Part shown: one piece after another, positions 29,501 through 51,396 of the stretch | Position numbering within the stretch: the first letter of the stretch is position 1 | Layout of the letters: each line of letters starts with the position of its first letter | NCBI RefSeq assembly: GCF_018691265.1 | Contig: NW_024881328.1 | Span: 42,697,515 to 42,761,514 of the forward strand | DNA length: 64,000 bases | Direction: 5' to 3' | From: Tyto alba | Lineage: Eukaryota; Chordata; Aves; Strigiformes; Tytonidae | Position numbers and translations under genes: made by a program | The notes under the pieces: model-generated | The model's database searches: none | What the model was told of the DNA's origin: nothing | The model's input: only the letters and a program-made list of their open reading frames with translations

Positions 29501-32355
29501 GGAAGACCAATTCCACCGAAAACCTCCTGATATTCACCCTGTCAGGCAACATGCCCTAACAAAGCCTTGCTCCCCATCATTGTTAGCTAGCATAAATTTA
29601 AGACAGCTAAAGACCAAATTACAAAACTTACTAGTCTTCCACATCTTAAGGTGAGGTCTTTTAAACAAATGCCCTAAAGTTATCAAAAAATTAGTTTGAT
29701 TCCTGTTTAGCAAACAAATGAAGGCCCTGCCCAAGTCTGAGTCAGCTTCCACAATGCCAGTGGGATTTCTTCAGCGGTGACATATTTAATTTGGCCTATA
29801 ATAAGGATTTATACAAAGAATATTTTGTTTTCCTCCAAGTAAATTAATAACTAGAGCATAAGCCAAAAGCTTCCCTAGTTTTCACAGGCTCAAACCCAAG
29901 TTACCCTTCTTATACGTCATTTATTGCAGCAGGATCCGTGTAATCCAATTCTTCAACATTTATGTCATTCTCATTGTTTTCTTCCTAGAATTGCATCCAC
30001 TAAGCTGCTGAACTAATCTGACATTAAGTCTATGGAAGTCAAAGAACACAGTCCTGGGCAGCATTTGCCCTGTTCCCATTACCCATCTACATTTATGGAA
30101 AAAAAAAAAAAAGAAAACCATGCACCATGAAAGCCCTGATTCCAGTCCTTGCACATCTTAATTTCAGCAGCTGGGGACTGAGAAGGGAAACTTATTCTTT
30201 TATTATTATTTTAAAGCTCCATACTAAGCCTCACCAGCCAGGCAAAGACCAACACAACTACCTTGTTTCTCTCCTAACATCCAGGTCACCCCATGGGTAA
30301 GCACAGGAGAGAGACAGCTGTCTGAAACTAGCCTTTTGCACATCACAAAATTTTAATAAAGATGAATTTTCTTTTGCTTAAGCAGGAGAGACCACACGTC
30401 CTGCAATTCAGTACTCGCTCCCCACTCTGTGGCTTCTTTGCTCCCTGGCTGGCTCTATCCCAGACCTTCATTACTGCTCCTTCGTGTGCATGGTGTGGTC
30501 TCCCCTCTCCAAAAATTGTGGATCGTGACCCATCTAGTCAGGAGGGCCTGCTAAAACTGGACACAGTAAAATTCATCTCTGGTCAAACAAAAAGATTGAA
30601 AATTGTTTCACCGTTATCCCTCTGAAGCCCAGGCAAGCCAAGGTGCTGGATTTTCAACACTTGTAGGCATCAGCATAGAGGGGGACAAGACGAATAGGGT
30701 CCCACAAACATACCTAAGAGAGACAGGTACCACAGGGCAAAAGTGGCAGCAGAAAATCCCCAAACCAGAAAGCAAAACAAGAATAAAAACAAGACAGCCT
30801 GCTCTTCTGCAGAAACAAAGCGTTTTTTATGCCATCCAGCATGGTACTAAGCTCATCACCTGAAATAATACGCCTAGGAACACAAGTACATGATTAGAAA
30901 GGGACAGATAAAGACATTTGCTGCGTTTTCTTCCTCTTCTCCTAACACTGCGTTGGCACAAGCACTGTGGAAGAGCTCTGTGGAAGGGCTATTTCTGGAA
31001 GTACCGTGTCCTTAAAATTAAAACTTATTAAAGGTCAGCATTTGGCACTTTTCATGCTGAAATTTAGTAGTCGCAGCATTTCAGCAGTAGAAAGAAGGCT
31101 CTAACGCCCATTAAACTGAGCACAGAACGCTGACACTTTTTACAGCTTTGCTATCATTTGCTTGCCTGACGACAAAACCACACAAAATCACAGCGTAACG
31201 GAGAACCACGAAGGTTTCCGCTGCGAACAGCCAAAACTGGACTAGAAAAACAAACACGTGGAAATGCCACATCTCATTTCTGTCTTTCCCTCTCCAAAGC
31301 CTAAATAAAGACAGCAGCTCTGCACAGTTCAAAGCATTAGCTGAGAGGAAAGGTAAGAGATATGTGAAAGGGACAAGGAATAGAAAGGAGAGAATAAGAT
31401 CCTCCAAGCGAGTTTCTCCAATAAAGTGTTTAAACCAGCACTGAGCTCTGTAGAAGGTAAGAGAAAAAGAGGCAATTTCTGATAGCAACCAAAAAGCTGC
31501 AGTACCTGGAGCAGAGGGAGCCACCAGCTGCCTGAACATGAGGACAGGGAGCAGCTACAAAACCGGGGAGACCCCAGCAAGTGACCCACAGTGGCCACAA
31601 CTTTTGGGGACAACCTCCTTACACTAAAATGAGCTTTTCCCAAAAAACTCTACAGGCATTGTAAACTCAAGAACTGCACTGACCTTTACTGAACTCTAAC
31701 TTGTTAATATATAGAAGTTCCAAGGTGGGTCAAACACGGATGGTGGTGTCCCCTCCACCCTTCACCAGAGTCCCACAGACCATTTGTTTTTGAGCTGCAA
31801 TCTGTTCTGTACCTAGAAACCTTCCTGCCATGGCTGTGATGACCATGTCCATGCCTTGTCCTGCCAGCTCTGTGCAGTTTGCCTTTTTTCCCTTCTCCAT
31901 GCTGTTTCCCACAAGCATCTCCCCTCCCCTTGCTGACACTGGGCTGCTCCCGTGGGAAGGAGCGACCTGCCCTACCTCCAGCCTCCTGCTGCCCTGGATG
32001 CTCTTCCAAGGAACTAAAAGAGCAACACCAACCCAATAAATCAATCTCATGATGTCACACACGGCTGCAAACTGCTGAGGGCAGGAGAGGGGAAACAGTG
32101 CATCGAGAAGCCTGTAGGACATGGCTTGAGAGATGCAGTTTCCTTAGAGCTCAGCTGTCGTGTTTCAATTTGGAGAAACCACTCCAAATTACTGCTCTGG
32201 ATGTCGTTCACGTGGTGCTTGTGGTCAAAGCTGGCCCACAGATGACAGACACGCACTCGTCACGCACTCCTAGCTCAGACTTGATTCTCCTCTCTGCAAG
32301 ATGCAGCGGCCCAAAGGCCAAGTGTCTCAGCACTGGCCAGAACAAACCTGGGCAC

Positions 32356-32375
32356 ATATATATATATATGTATAT
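32356..32375. repeat. (AT)n microsatellite
   Basis: Alternating AT for about 20 bases with one G interruption, followed by gcacacat. Confidence 0.9.
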
Positions 32376-35300
32376 GCACACATAAAAGTGAAATTCTGCG
32401 TGATCCTGGCAGTCCCTGTGAAGCAGAAATGGAGCTGAGAGGACCAAGGAGGAGCTGGGCAGGTTCAATGAATGATTGAGGGCTAGGTCCTGGGCCTCCT
32501 GGAGCCCCTGCTCCCCAGAGCAACTAAAGACATTGAATCTAAAGAGACACTAAACCAGAAGATTTTGTTCAGTCTTCTACTGAAAGAGGTGTCTCCTTCA
32601 ATGCACCACTGACAGTACTCCTCAAGAGGTGCTCTGATGGGAAGTGCTGGCTTTCCCCCATGGATCCCCAGGGCTCACATCAAAAGTGCACCCGGCTTTA
32701 TCAGCGCCCTGGGCGAGGAAGGGAGGGGGGTGCTCTGCTTTTTGCTTGTAGGCAAGGCTCAACGCTAGAGAGAAGCACCCAGGGAACACAGTCCATAGCT
32801 GCTGGCGCTAAAGAAAAACATGGGAATGGAGAATTCCCCAGTATGCATTTAGCTGCGATTGCCAGAAGAAATGGAAGGACTAAAGCAAGCATTTGCTGGT
32901 CCTCCAGCTGCACTTTGGTTTGTTGCTGCTCTCTGAGATGTCAATGGACTGGTCTGAAGAGCTATTCTGTAGCATCACCGTAATAAAGTAATTTCTGTGT
33001 TTGATAAATTATTTGTAGATTAGAGAGACTGACGCCCTGACCAGGAGCAGGAAAGGCTATTTATAACAATAAGGATTTCTCATGCAGGTGAGTGCCTCCT
33101 CTCAGCAGAGCACTCCCCGAGGCAGCGCGTGGGTCCCTGGGACACAGCGAGCCGCCCAGGAAAGCCAGACCTCTGACCACATCAGCTGGAAGGACAGCGT
33201 GGGTGGGAAAGCAAAGATGCTCTCGAAGTTGAGTGACACTCCATGCCGTACAAAGCTCAAAGATTTTCTCTAAATTATACTCCTACACTGCACCAGGATT
33301 TCAGCCTACTCTATTTTCCTCTAAACAATCTTTGTCATAAAACAAGCCACTTCAAACATTCCAATAATCAGAAGCAACTCAGAGAGGTATTATGCCTTTC
33401 TTGACAAATGCAACGTTTTAATTATTGACAAATCCTTTCACTTTCCCTTCTCTTTCTTTTAAATGCAAGAAGTTCAGAACAATTTCACCTGCTTGGCTGC
33501 AAATAAGACTCAAAACAACTCGGTGCTTCTGCAATACTGTGAGGAAACCAACATCACAGGATGCTGAGAGAGTTTTCCTCTCTGAGGCTCCTCTCTTTTG
33601 CACGGAAAAAGAAGAATATTAGCAAACAGGAGACAGTTAGTGCCAGCCCACGGGCTCCCACTGTGAGCCAGTGAGCGTACGCTGTGCACACGCGCGGATT
33701 TGTGGCTCCAAGCAGGGAAGGACCACGCTGCCTGTTTCATGGCCAGCAAGCGATCGGGATGCTGCAGCCTAGGCACATCTCATCATCACCCATCTAAGTG
33801 CAAGCTGGGGCTTAGAAGAAGTCATTGCTCCCAATCTGCCCATGCTTGATTCAGCCGGAACAACAACGTCGACCTTTTCTATTTCTTCGAGGAGTGGGCT
33901 GGAAACTCTGGTGGTTGCCAGGACCATCAGCTTGGGCAACGCATTTATTTCAGCAGTAGGTCCCAAATGGTGGTGAAATTCAGGAAAACCACTGGCCAGG
34001 GCAGCCCTCCAAGGGGCAGTTGGGCCGGATTCTGCCCGTTTGCACCACATACAGGCAAGCATGAGGAGAGGTCTCCATTTCGTTGCATTCCTTTCCTCCT
34101 TGAGGGAGGTCACTGCAGCTAAGGGGTGCGTGAGCCGTGGGCTGACAATGCCAAGCTAAAAACTTCTCCTTGGATCTTTCCTGCTAGTTCTTAACTGTGT
34201 GGGTTGTGAAGGCTGAGGACAGCTTTTTTTTTCCCCTTTACCACAAGCCCTAAGACACAGTTCTTGACCTTATAACCAGTTCTCCTTCTTCTGTCATCAC
34301 TCGTGCAGAAGGCAAGAGACGTTGCTGAGATGGGAGGGTTTTGGGTAGGGTACTTGTTCTTCCCTGGTCCCCAGAGAAAAGATGCTGAAAGAGGGGTCTG
34401 TGACACTTTTACTCGTCACTTCTCCCCAAGTACATACCACACGCACGCATACGCTCATTTACTATCTAAGGCAGGAAATTCAGAGACATATACTTGCCAA
34501 AGATGTCTTTGTAAGCTCCCAGTCTGGCATTCAATTCAGTCTAGCTTTGGAAATAGTGGAAACTCACACCCTGAGATGCTATCCCACAGCTCTGCAGTGA
34601 AAACATATTTGGGACCACAGGAATCCATCGCCTCCTTAAAATCTTCATGCCCATCAACATCCTTCTGATCTTCTCGTCTCCAGTGCAGCCAGCTGTGATA
34701 CTGGAGGTAAAGGAAAAGCCAGGACCCAGAGCCTCAGAGATGCTTCACAAAACAGTGACCGTTGGCTGCAGCAGCCACAGGCCAAGTTGCCCCAGGAACT
34801 GAGCCAAAGGCACCAAAAAACAGCCACCCCGTTGCTCTTGACGGGTGCAGGAGGTCTTCTTGTGCGCAATGAACCACAGCGGTTTGGCAAACACCAGAGG
34901 GTCACTCAGCACAAATGTAAAAATGACAAAATGAAACAATAGGGCATTTTTGATACCGTCGGCTTTGTCAAAAATCCCACCTCTGCTGACAGATCTGTCG
35001 GGAGAAAGGTTTAAAGAGCAGCAGCGAGCCCAGGGCAGGGGAATTAGGCCGCAGCAAAGGCACAGATCCCTCCCGTGCGGGCACGAGGAGGGCCGAAGGA
35101 GAGCAGCTGTCTTGGGAAAGGTTTGATTTATCCAACAGCAGGAGCAAAACCATGACAAGATCTGAGCCTGCTTCACAACCCACACGGGTCCTACAGATGC
35201 AGCCATTTTTGCACTGGCAACTTTGGAGAACATCTTTTATGGGCCCTTCAAAAGAAACGAGCTGTTTTTCTCACTTTGGGGTCAGGTTTAAATATAGATA

Positions 35301-36424
35301 CAGGGAAATGTTTCCAGTTCGCGCATCCCAGCGAGCTGAATGTGTGTTGGCCAGGCGAGTCTAGCAGGTGCCGAGTTTGGCAAAACTTCTCCTGATTTTA
35401 GCGACAACTAATTGAAATGCTGTGGCTCTCATCACAAACCCTGATTAGCTGTCAAGTCCCAATGAACACAAGGAATCCTTACCCTACTTCTATGCAGGAG
35501 TAAGTGGGAAAGCTACTGTCTGACAGGACACGGTCCAGCCATGCACGGGATGTGAAAAAACCCCAAAGCAAACAAAAACCCCTATGTAAGCAAGAGGAAA
35601 AGCATGTCAAAAAGTTAATTGGTTTTCTTTTTGCAGATCTCAATGATGGTGGTTGTGTCAGCTTTCTAGTTAACAGCATGTTTTAATACGTCCACTGCTC
35701 ACATTTCAGAAAGCAGGGAACACCATGAACAACCTTGTCCCTGGGGAGAAAATGAGGACAGAATATTCCTTAGAAATGCAAAATGGAAAAGCTATGTTAA
35801 AAATAACTTCAGCAGCTCCAAGAAAGCTGTTGACAAACAATCAGTTTATCTAAATAAAATAGGGTTGTAAACCCAAACAATAGGGTTATCTAAGCAGGCG
35901 ACAAAAGACTGCCCCAACCCAGACTAAGAATCACTCTGAAAGGATTCTCCAGAGTTTTTTTTCTTAGAGGGTCCCAGTACAGCACATAATGAAGCTTCAT
36001 TAAATTTGGAAGACGCCAACCTTGATCTGGGGGCAGAAAAGGCCACTTATATTTTCCCCCTCTCAACAGCTGTTGACAAAATGCATACACTAAATGAAAT
36101 GTATATATAATAAAGGAAACTACGCAAAAGGGGAAATAAAAATACTTGTGCTAATCCAGTTATTTAACAGCAAAAGCATGAGCAGCAGCAACCAAACTGT
36201 TCTCAGTTCAGTTAAAAAAATGAAGAGCCCCGAAGTGTTTAGATAGAGGGAACTGAGTGAAATGAATCCCCCTCAGCCAGGCTAAGAACAGGATTCAAGC
36301 AATTAGTGTCTGCACCAGCCAGCAGCCTGACAGGAAAACAATTTTGTGCAGAAACCAAACGGCCGAGAAACTGGAACATAATTTAGTAAAACAAATGAGA
36401 CAGGGTAGGATTTCAGGGGACAGG

Positions 36425-36570
36425 ATGCATTAGGAGCGCGTTGCAAGCGCTGCCTGTTTCCCATGCTGAACACTTTCAAGCATCCTTAAAAGATCGCTCA
36501 CGCACACGTCTCCTCCTACCAAAGCGAGCGTGGCCGGTGCGCCGGGTCTCTCCCACAACATTCGCACGTG
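36425..36570. promoter_or_regulatory. Small CpG-rich patch in the 13-kb intron
   Basis: Blocks such as ggagcgcgttgcaagcgc and agcgagcgtggccggtgcgc stand out from AT-rich surroundings and follow one another for about 140 bases. No repeat family or coding frame fits. Function unknown. Confidence 0.3.
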
Positions 36571-39544
36571 GGCTTCAAGGCTAGAAAGTTATCTCGAAGT
36601 GTGCACACAGGGATAACTTGTGAGCGCCTCATGGCGCTTTAAATAAGAGTAAAGAAAGGTAGTATTTTTAAAACCCAGCGCAATGACACGCTTATTCTTC
36701 CTAAAAATTTCTCAATGTGCAGGACAGGCTGCCAGCTCTGAAAATGCACCCTAGAAGAAATGATCACTCAAACTGCTTTCCTGCAGCCCCCTAAGTCACC
36801 CTGTCCCTCATGATGATGTTGGTCAGATTCCAGGCCTGGTAATCAGAACTGTATTGTGATGGACTCTTGTTATTTGAACTGCAAATATTTAATCAAATTT
36901 AATAAAATTGGACTGCACGATATGGTGGTTTTAAATTACAAACACAAAGCCAGAGTTTTGCCTGGTGCCAAAAATCTGAAAAGCTCACCCGCAATAAAGA
37001 ACTTTATTTAGGATGGGCTCCAGCCTTCCCTGCCTTTTGTTTACACCAGACTGTTCAGGAGCCTTTCTTCTCCAAGCAACTTAACATTCTTGGCAATGGG
37101 ATTTCTGCAGGATATCGCTATGCCAGAGACTGACGTGCTGTTGCGTTGAAAGGAAAATAAAAGAAAACAACAGAAAACAATTCTCCCCTGAACCTTTCAA
37201 GTGAACTCATTTGTATCACAGACCAGTCCCCAAAAGATTAATGCTGGTGCCCAGAAAGAACAAGCATCAGCGTTCTGGAGAAACCAAATCAGCTCGACAT
37301 CTTCCTGTTTTAAAACAACAATGATTTTGGTTGCTTCCATTTTTAATAATGCGATTAGGTACATTTATCATCCTTAATACATCCTGTCCGACAGGGTTTT
37401 TATTCAGACAGAGTCTTATTGAGAGCTCAGTCTGGGAAGCAGCAAAGGGGTGAGATGTGCAGATGCTCTCCTTCTCCTGCAGAAATCCCTCTCCGTAACA
37501 CTGGGAGCAAGAAGGGCGTCTGATCCTCAGACTCAATCTGACAAGTAACGTCCCCTAAAGTGATGGGCAAGGGAGGTTTTGGAGCACGTCAAAGCCCATT
37601 TATGCCGTGACGTTGCTGATCCATCAGAAATGGATCACCTGGCTCTGCAAGGTATAGGAAACGTCTACCTATCTCTCAGAATCACGCCGTCCACAGGCCC
37701 TGAGCGATAGGTATGGTGCCAACGGATGCCTCCCTGCATGGAAATGCTGCAATTTCCCAGAGGAGCCTGAAAGCCTTCAGCAGAAGAGAAGGGAACAGCA
37801 GCTACGCCTGCCAGCAGCCTGGCCTTGCGTTTCTCCTCCCAGGCAGATGCATACGCCGAGCACATCTTTGTGCTTCACCGGCCTTATTGCTGAAGGAAGT
37901 CTTTGAGGGCAGTCCTCCACCAGCGCTCACCTTCCCTACAAAAGAAAAACTCCTGAAGCCCAGAGAGTATCAGTTGCTGCTGCATCGTCAGTGCCCGGGA
38001 TAGCCCGCCTGCTGCACCTAATGGGGTGTTCTAATTTTAGGGTCTTTCATTATCTAGAAGAGTTGATTAGAGGATGCCCTACCCTTCAGCAAATCCAGTT
38101 TTCTAAGCTCTGCTTTTGGAGTCCTCCAGAAAGGGCACAGTAAGAACTACCACCACCAAAGGTGAAGGGTGTGGTGTGCCCAGAAGGAAAAAAAAAAAAC
38201 ATCTCCTGGAGAGGGTTTTGCCAATTTTTGGTTGACTTCTTGTGCAACTGAAGTGTTTGGCACTTGTCACCCAGCCCATCATGCCTCCTGAAGGGGAAGA
38301 CAATCTACTGCTGAGCAGCTGAGCACCCGTCCACAGATCCATCCAGAAGGCCAGGTGCCATGGTCCAGAATAAGAATCTCCCCAAAAGGTTTTTTAAGAA
38401 CTAGGAGGCAGGAGGCACAAGGCAGCAGTGTGAAGATTATTTTTTCCCCATCAGATAGCAAAAGAAGAAAAAAAATCCTCAAGTTTACAGAGGTAACAAG
38501 AATTGTGTTAAACCATTCACTGCAACTCTGACCTTCCCTGCTTCTAACTACTGGGAGAATAAGTGCCATGAGAACACCTACATCCCTCCCAGAACGAAAA
38601 GAAGGGGCTGCCAGCTCTTGGGAACTGATTTAGAGCAGCCAATTTGAGCAAAGACTGCAGTAAATCCACAGGGAGATTTGGTTAATGCACTGTCATCGTT
38701 CCTTATTGCAAGGACGGCACACTTTTTGACTACTGGTGCCCATTCCTCCACATTTGAAGATCCATAAAACATACCCGAGAAATAGCGAGGCAGCGCCTCC
38801 AGAAGGTGTGAAGTTCAGCCATACCCCTGCTTCCTCTTACCTCCATGCTCCATCTTTTCAGAAAAGCTTTTTTTCCTGCAGTGATTTCCACCATGCAGCC
38901 TTGTCTGCACCATGCACGTGAGCAGTGTCGCTCCCCCACTCAGGACGAGCTCACGGAAGCTCAGCTGTTCCCCGAAGGAAGCAGCTGAGGAGCACGAGCT
39001 GGCCAGGTTAGAAGCTGAGGCTGTGTTGGCTTAGGCACGCAGTATGGAGCTGAGGACCACAGCCAACCAAAACAACCTGGTTTACATAATATATAGTTGA
39101 GAAATAACTGACCTGCTTAGCCACTGTGCAGGCAAAAACCTAACTGAGAAATAACTGTCTAGGTGTGAACCAAAACCCTTGCAGGAAGTCCCAACGCTTT
39201 GACTGGCAGAAACATTTTTATTTATTTTAAGTATAAACTTGTATATAAAATGCAAATCCCAGAAGAAATGAACTTTTCTTGGTACTTTTCTCACTCAGCA
39301 AAACATACTTCGACTTCAGACACCCAGATCTCTGTATTAGCTTTGACTTTGTGAAAACATCTCACAAACTTTGACACACAACTCCGCTGTCTCCTGCCTG
39401 CAGCTTTGCAAGCTTGCACACCCAAAGCACCTCCAGCCTCCCCCTAACACTGCGCGCACAGTGACAGATGAAGGGGGAGCAGGATGGAGTGGGTGCTTGT
39501 TAAATAAATCACCCCATGAAATGCAGCTTTTCGGTAACATACCT

Positions 39545-39580
39545 AAAAAAAAAAAAAAATAAAAAAAATAAAAAAAATAA
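39545..39580. repeat. A-rich array with A7-A8 T units
   Basis: A15, T, A8, T, A8, T, AA on the plus strand. On the transcript it is a U-rich tract starting 60 bases after the exon 3 donor and ending in AG followed by GTATGT. Confidence 0.93.
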
Positions 39581-39639
39581 GAGGACCAAGTGTCACAGCA
39601 AAGACAGTAGGCAACACAGAAAATCAACGTGAGCGGTAC

Positions 39640-39761
39640 CTGTTTTTCTGAGTGGGAAGTCATCTTTGGAATCATACATCCCCAGTACAGGGTGATTGTA
39701 GGTGCCGGATACGCCACTTTGGGGTGGGGAGCTCTGGTCCAGAGAGCTGTGCTGTGTCTTC
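39640..39761 (-). CDS. HDAC4: HDAC4 coding exon 3 of window (Ser/Pro linker leading to first 14-3-3 site)
   Basis: This 122-bp exon completes a Gly codon, encodes 40 full codons and ends with the first G of an Ala codon. It reads [20 protein letters not shown], then [20 protein letters not shown]. Recalled human HDAC4 has STSYNHPV and DAKDD where this has SGTYNHPV and DSKDD, so the match is strong. The LRKT at the end is the basic part of the first 14-3-3 docking motif (RKTASEPNL), whose Ser lies in the next exon. The acceptor is ttcgtgcag| and the donor ACAG|gtaccg, which lacks the usual A at +4 and G at +5. About 60 bases beyond the donor the transcript enters a U-rich tract, which might help recognition of this weak site; that is inference. 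Confidence 0.96.
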
Positions 39762-49943
<10,182 letters not shown>

Positions 49944-51378
49944 TTAGCACCGTCAGACTTCCCAGAGCTAAACCAGAAGCTGCTATCAGGTGACAATAAT
50001 GCTGCTTAACTCATCGAAACAAGGAAAACGGCATATTTTCTTCATCTAGAGGCTCCTGCACCACGACTCACTTCACGTAGCCCCACTTTTAGTTCAGGAC
50101 AGCTCTTATGCCAAACCATAGGCACTGCACGCTCCAGGCTTCAGGGCACGCTCTGTTTATAAGCACAAGAATCCTATTCAGAAAGCACCCAATTTGAGAA
50201 AGTGACAAAAAGCTTCCACCCAAATAGGTGCTTCCCCAAGCACTTTGCCGTGGCAGAAGCGTGTGGCTCGATCCCCACGGCGGCTCCACGAGCCATCGGC
50301 TGCCACCGCTGCCCTGCCGGAGCCTGCGCCGAGCCAGCGCAAGCCACAGCTCCAGCTGGGTCTTCATTTTCTCTCCATCATCTGTTTTAAGTAAAACCCC
50401 ATTAGGACGCTTTAATTACAAATGCTCCTAATGTTCATCACGTACAAGCCCCACGCCGAAGGAGAACTGTTGAGCTCACTGAGTCAGGCACTTGCAGCAA
50501 AATATGCCGTCAGCAGTGCAGGCTTTGCAAGAACAGTTCAGTTCCCTTGCACATGTTTTGTTTTGTTTTTTTTTAACAAGCCTTTAATTATATGACTTTG
50601 CACTCTTCTTTCTCCAACAGTCCTTTTCTCTCTCTGTGTATATAGAGGTTTTTCCATGGACTGGGACAAATATATCCTTTTAACTTCATTAAGTGCCGGT
50701 CACTTCCCGTCTGCCTTGCAAACCTCACACCCCAAGCTAAGTGCAGAAGCACTAGTTGCCTTGTGGGCATGATAACCAACTAAGCCTCATTACAAAAGAA
50801 TTGGCTGAATTTTTTTTTTTTTTTTAATATATAGCGAATAATCTCTCAAGGCAGGATTCATCCCAGCCCTCTCGACTTGCATGCATTCATGGGAAGGACC
50901 AAGAGACAGGCTGCCTAATTAAGGTCAAGATTTGCAAAGCTTTCATCAAACGGGATGTTCAAGACTTGAAGCACCAAAGGCTCCTGCCCCTGTCCACTGT
51001 GCAAGTTCCCCGCTTTGGTCTCCAAATCCCAGCACCTGGAAGACGTGCATGGACACACCAACCTCCTGGGAAATATGGGGTGGGTCTCCCCAGCCCAGAG
51101 CTTCCTTTTGGGGTCCGAGGGGGATTCCCCCCAGGGATTGGAGGTGGCGGTGTGATCCGCCGGGCCCCGGGGGGGGTACCTGTCAGTGGTCAGAGAACAC
51201 CCGGCGTCTTGACAGCCGGCCAGGAGCAAGCCAGGCTGTGGCAAAGCAGATGACAACCGACAAGCCCCAGCAGCTTGGAGCTTGGCTAGGTGTGAATGGA
51301 TCTCCACGGGGCTTGTTAAAGGCACCTCCCCTCGCACAGGGCTTCTCCCCCGAGTTCCACTGAAAATTGCTTTTTCTT

Positions 51379-51396
51379 AAAAAAAAAAAAAAAAAA
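51379..51396. repeat. 18-A homopolymer
   Basis: An uninterrupted A run after a short T5 tract, then caaataaa. No retroelement was recognised upstream. Confidence 0.92.

Noticed and set aside
31111..31539. 142-codon minus-strand hydrophobic frame
   Set aside because: Hydrophobic segments arise readily from T-rich intron; no family resemblance and no splice or start context.
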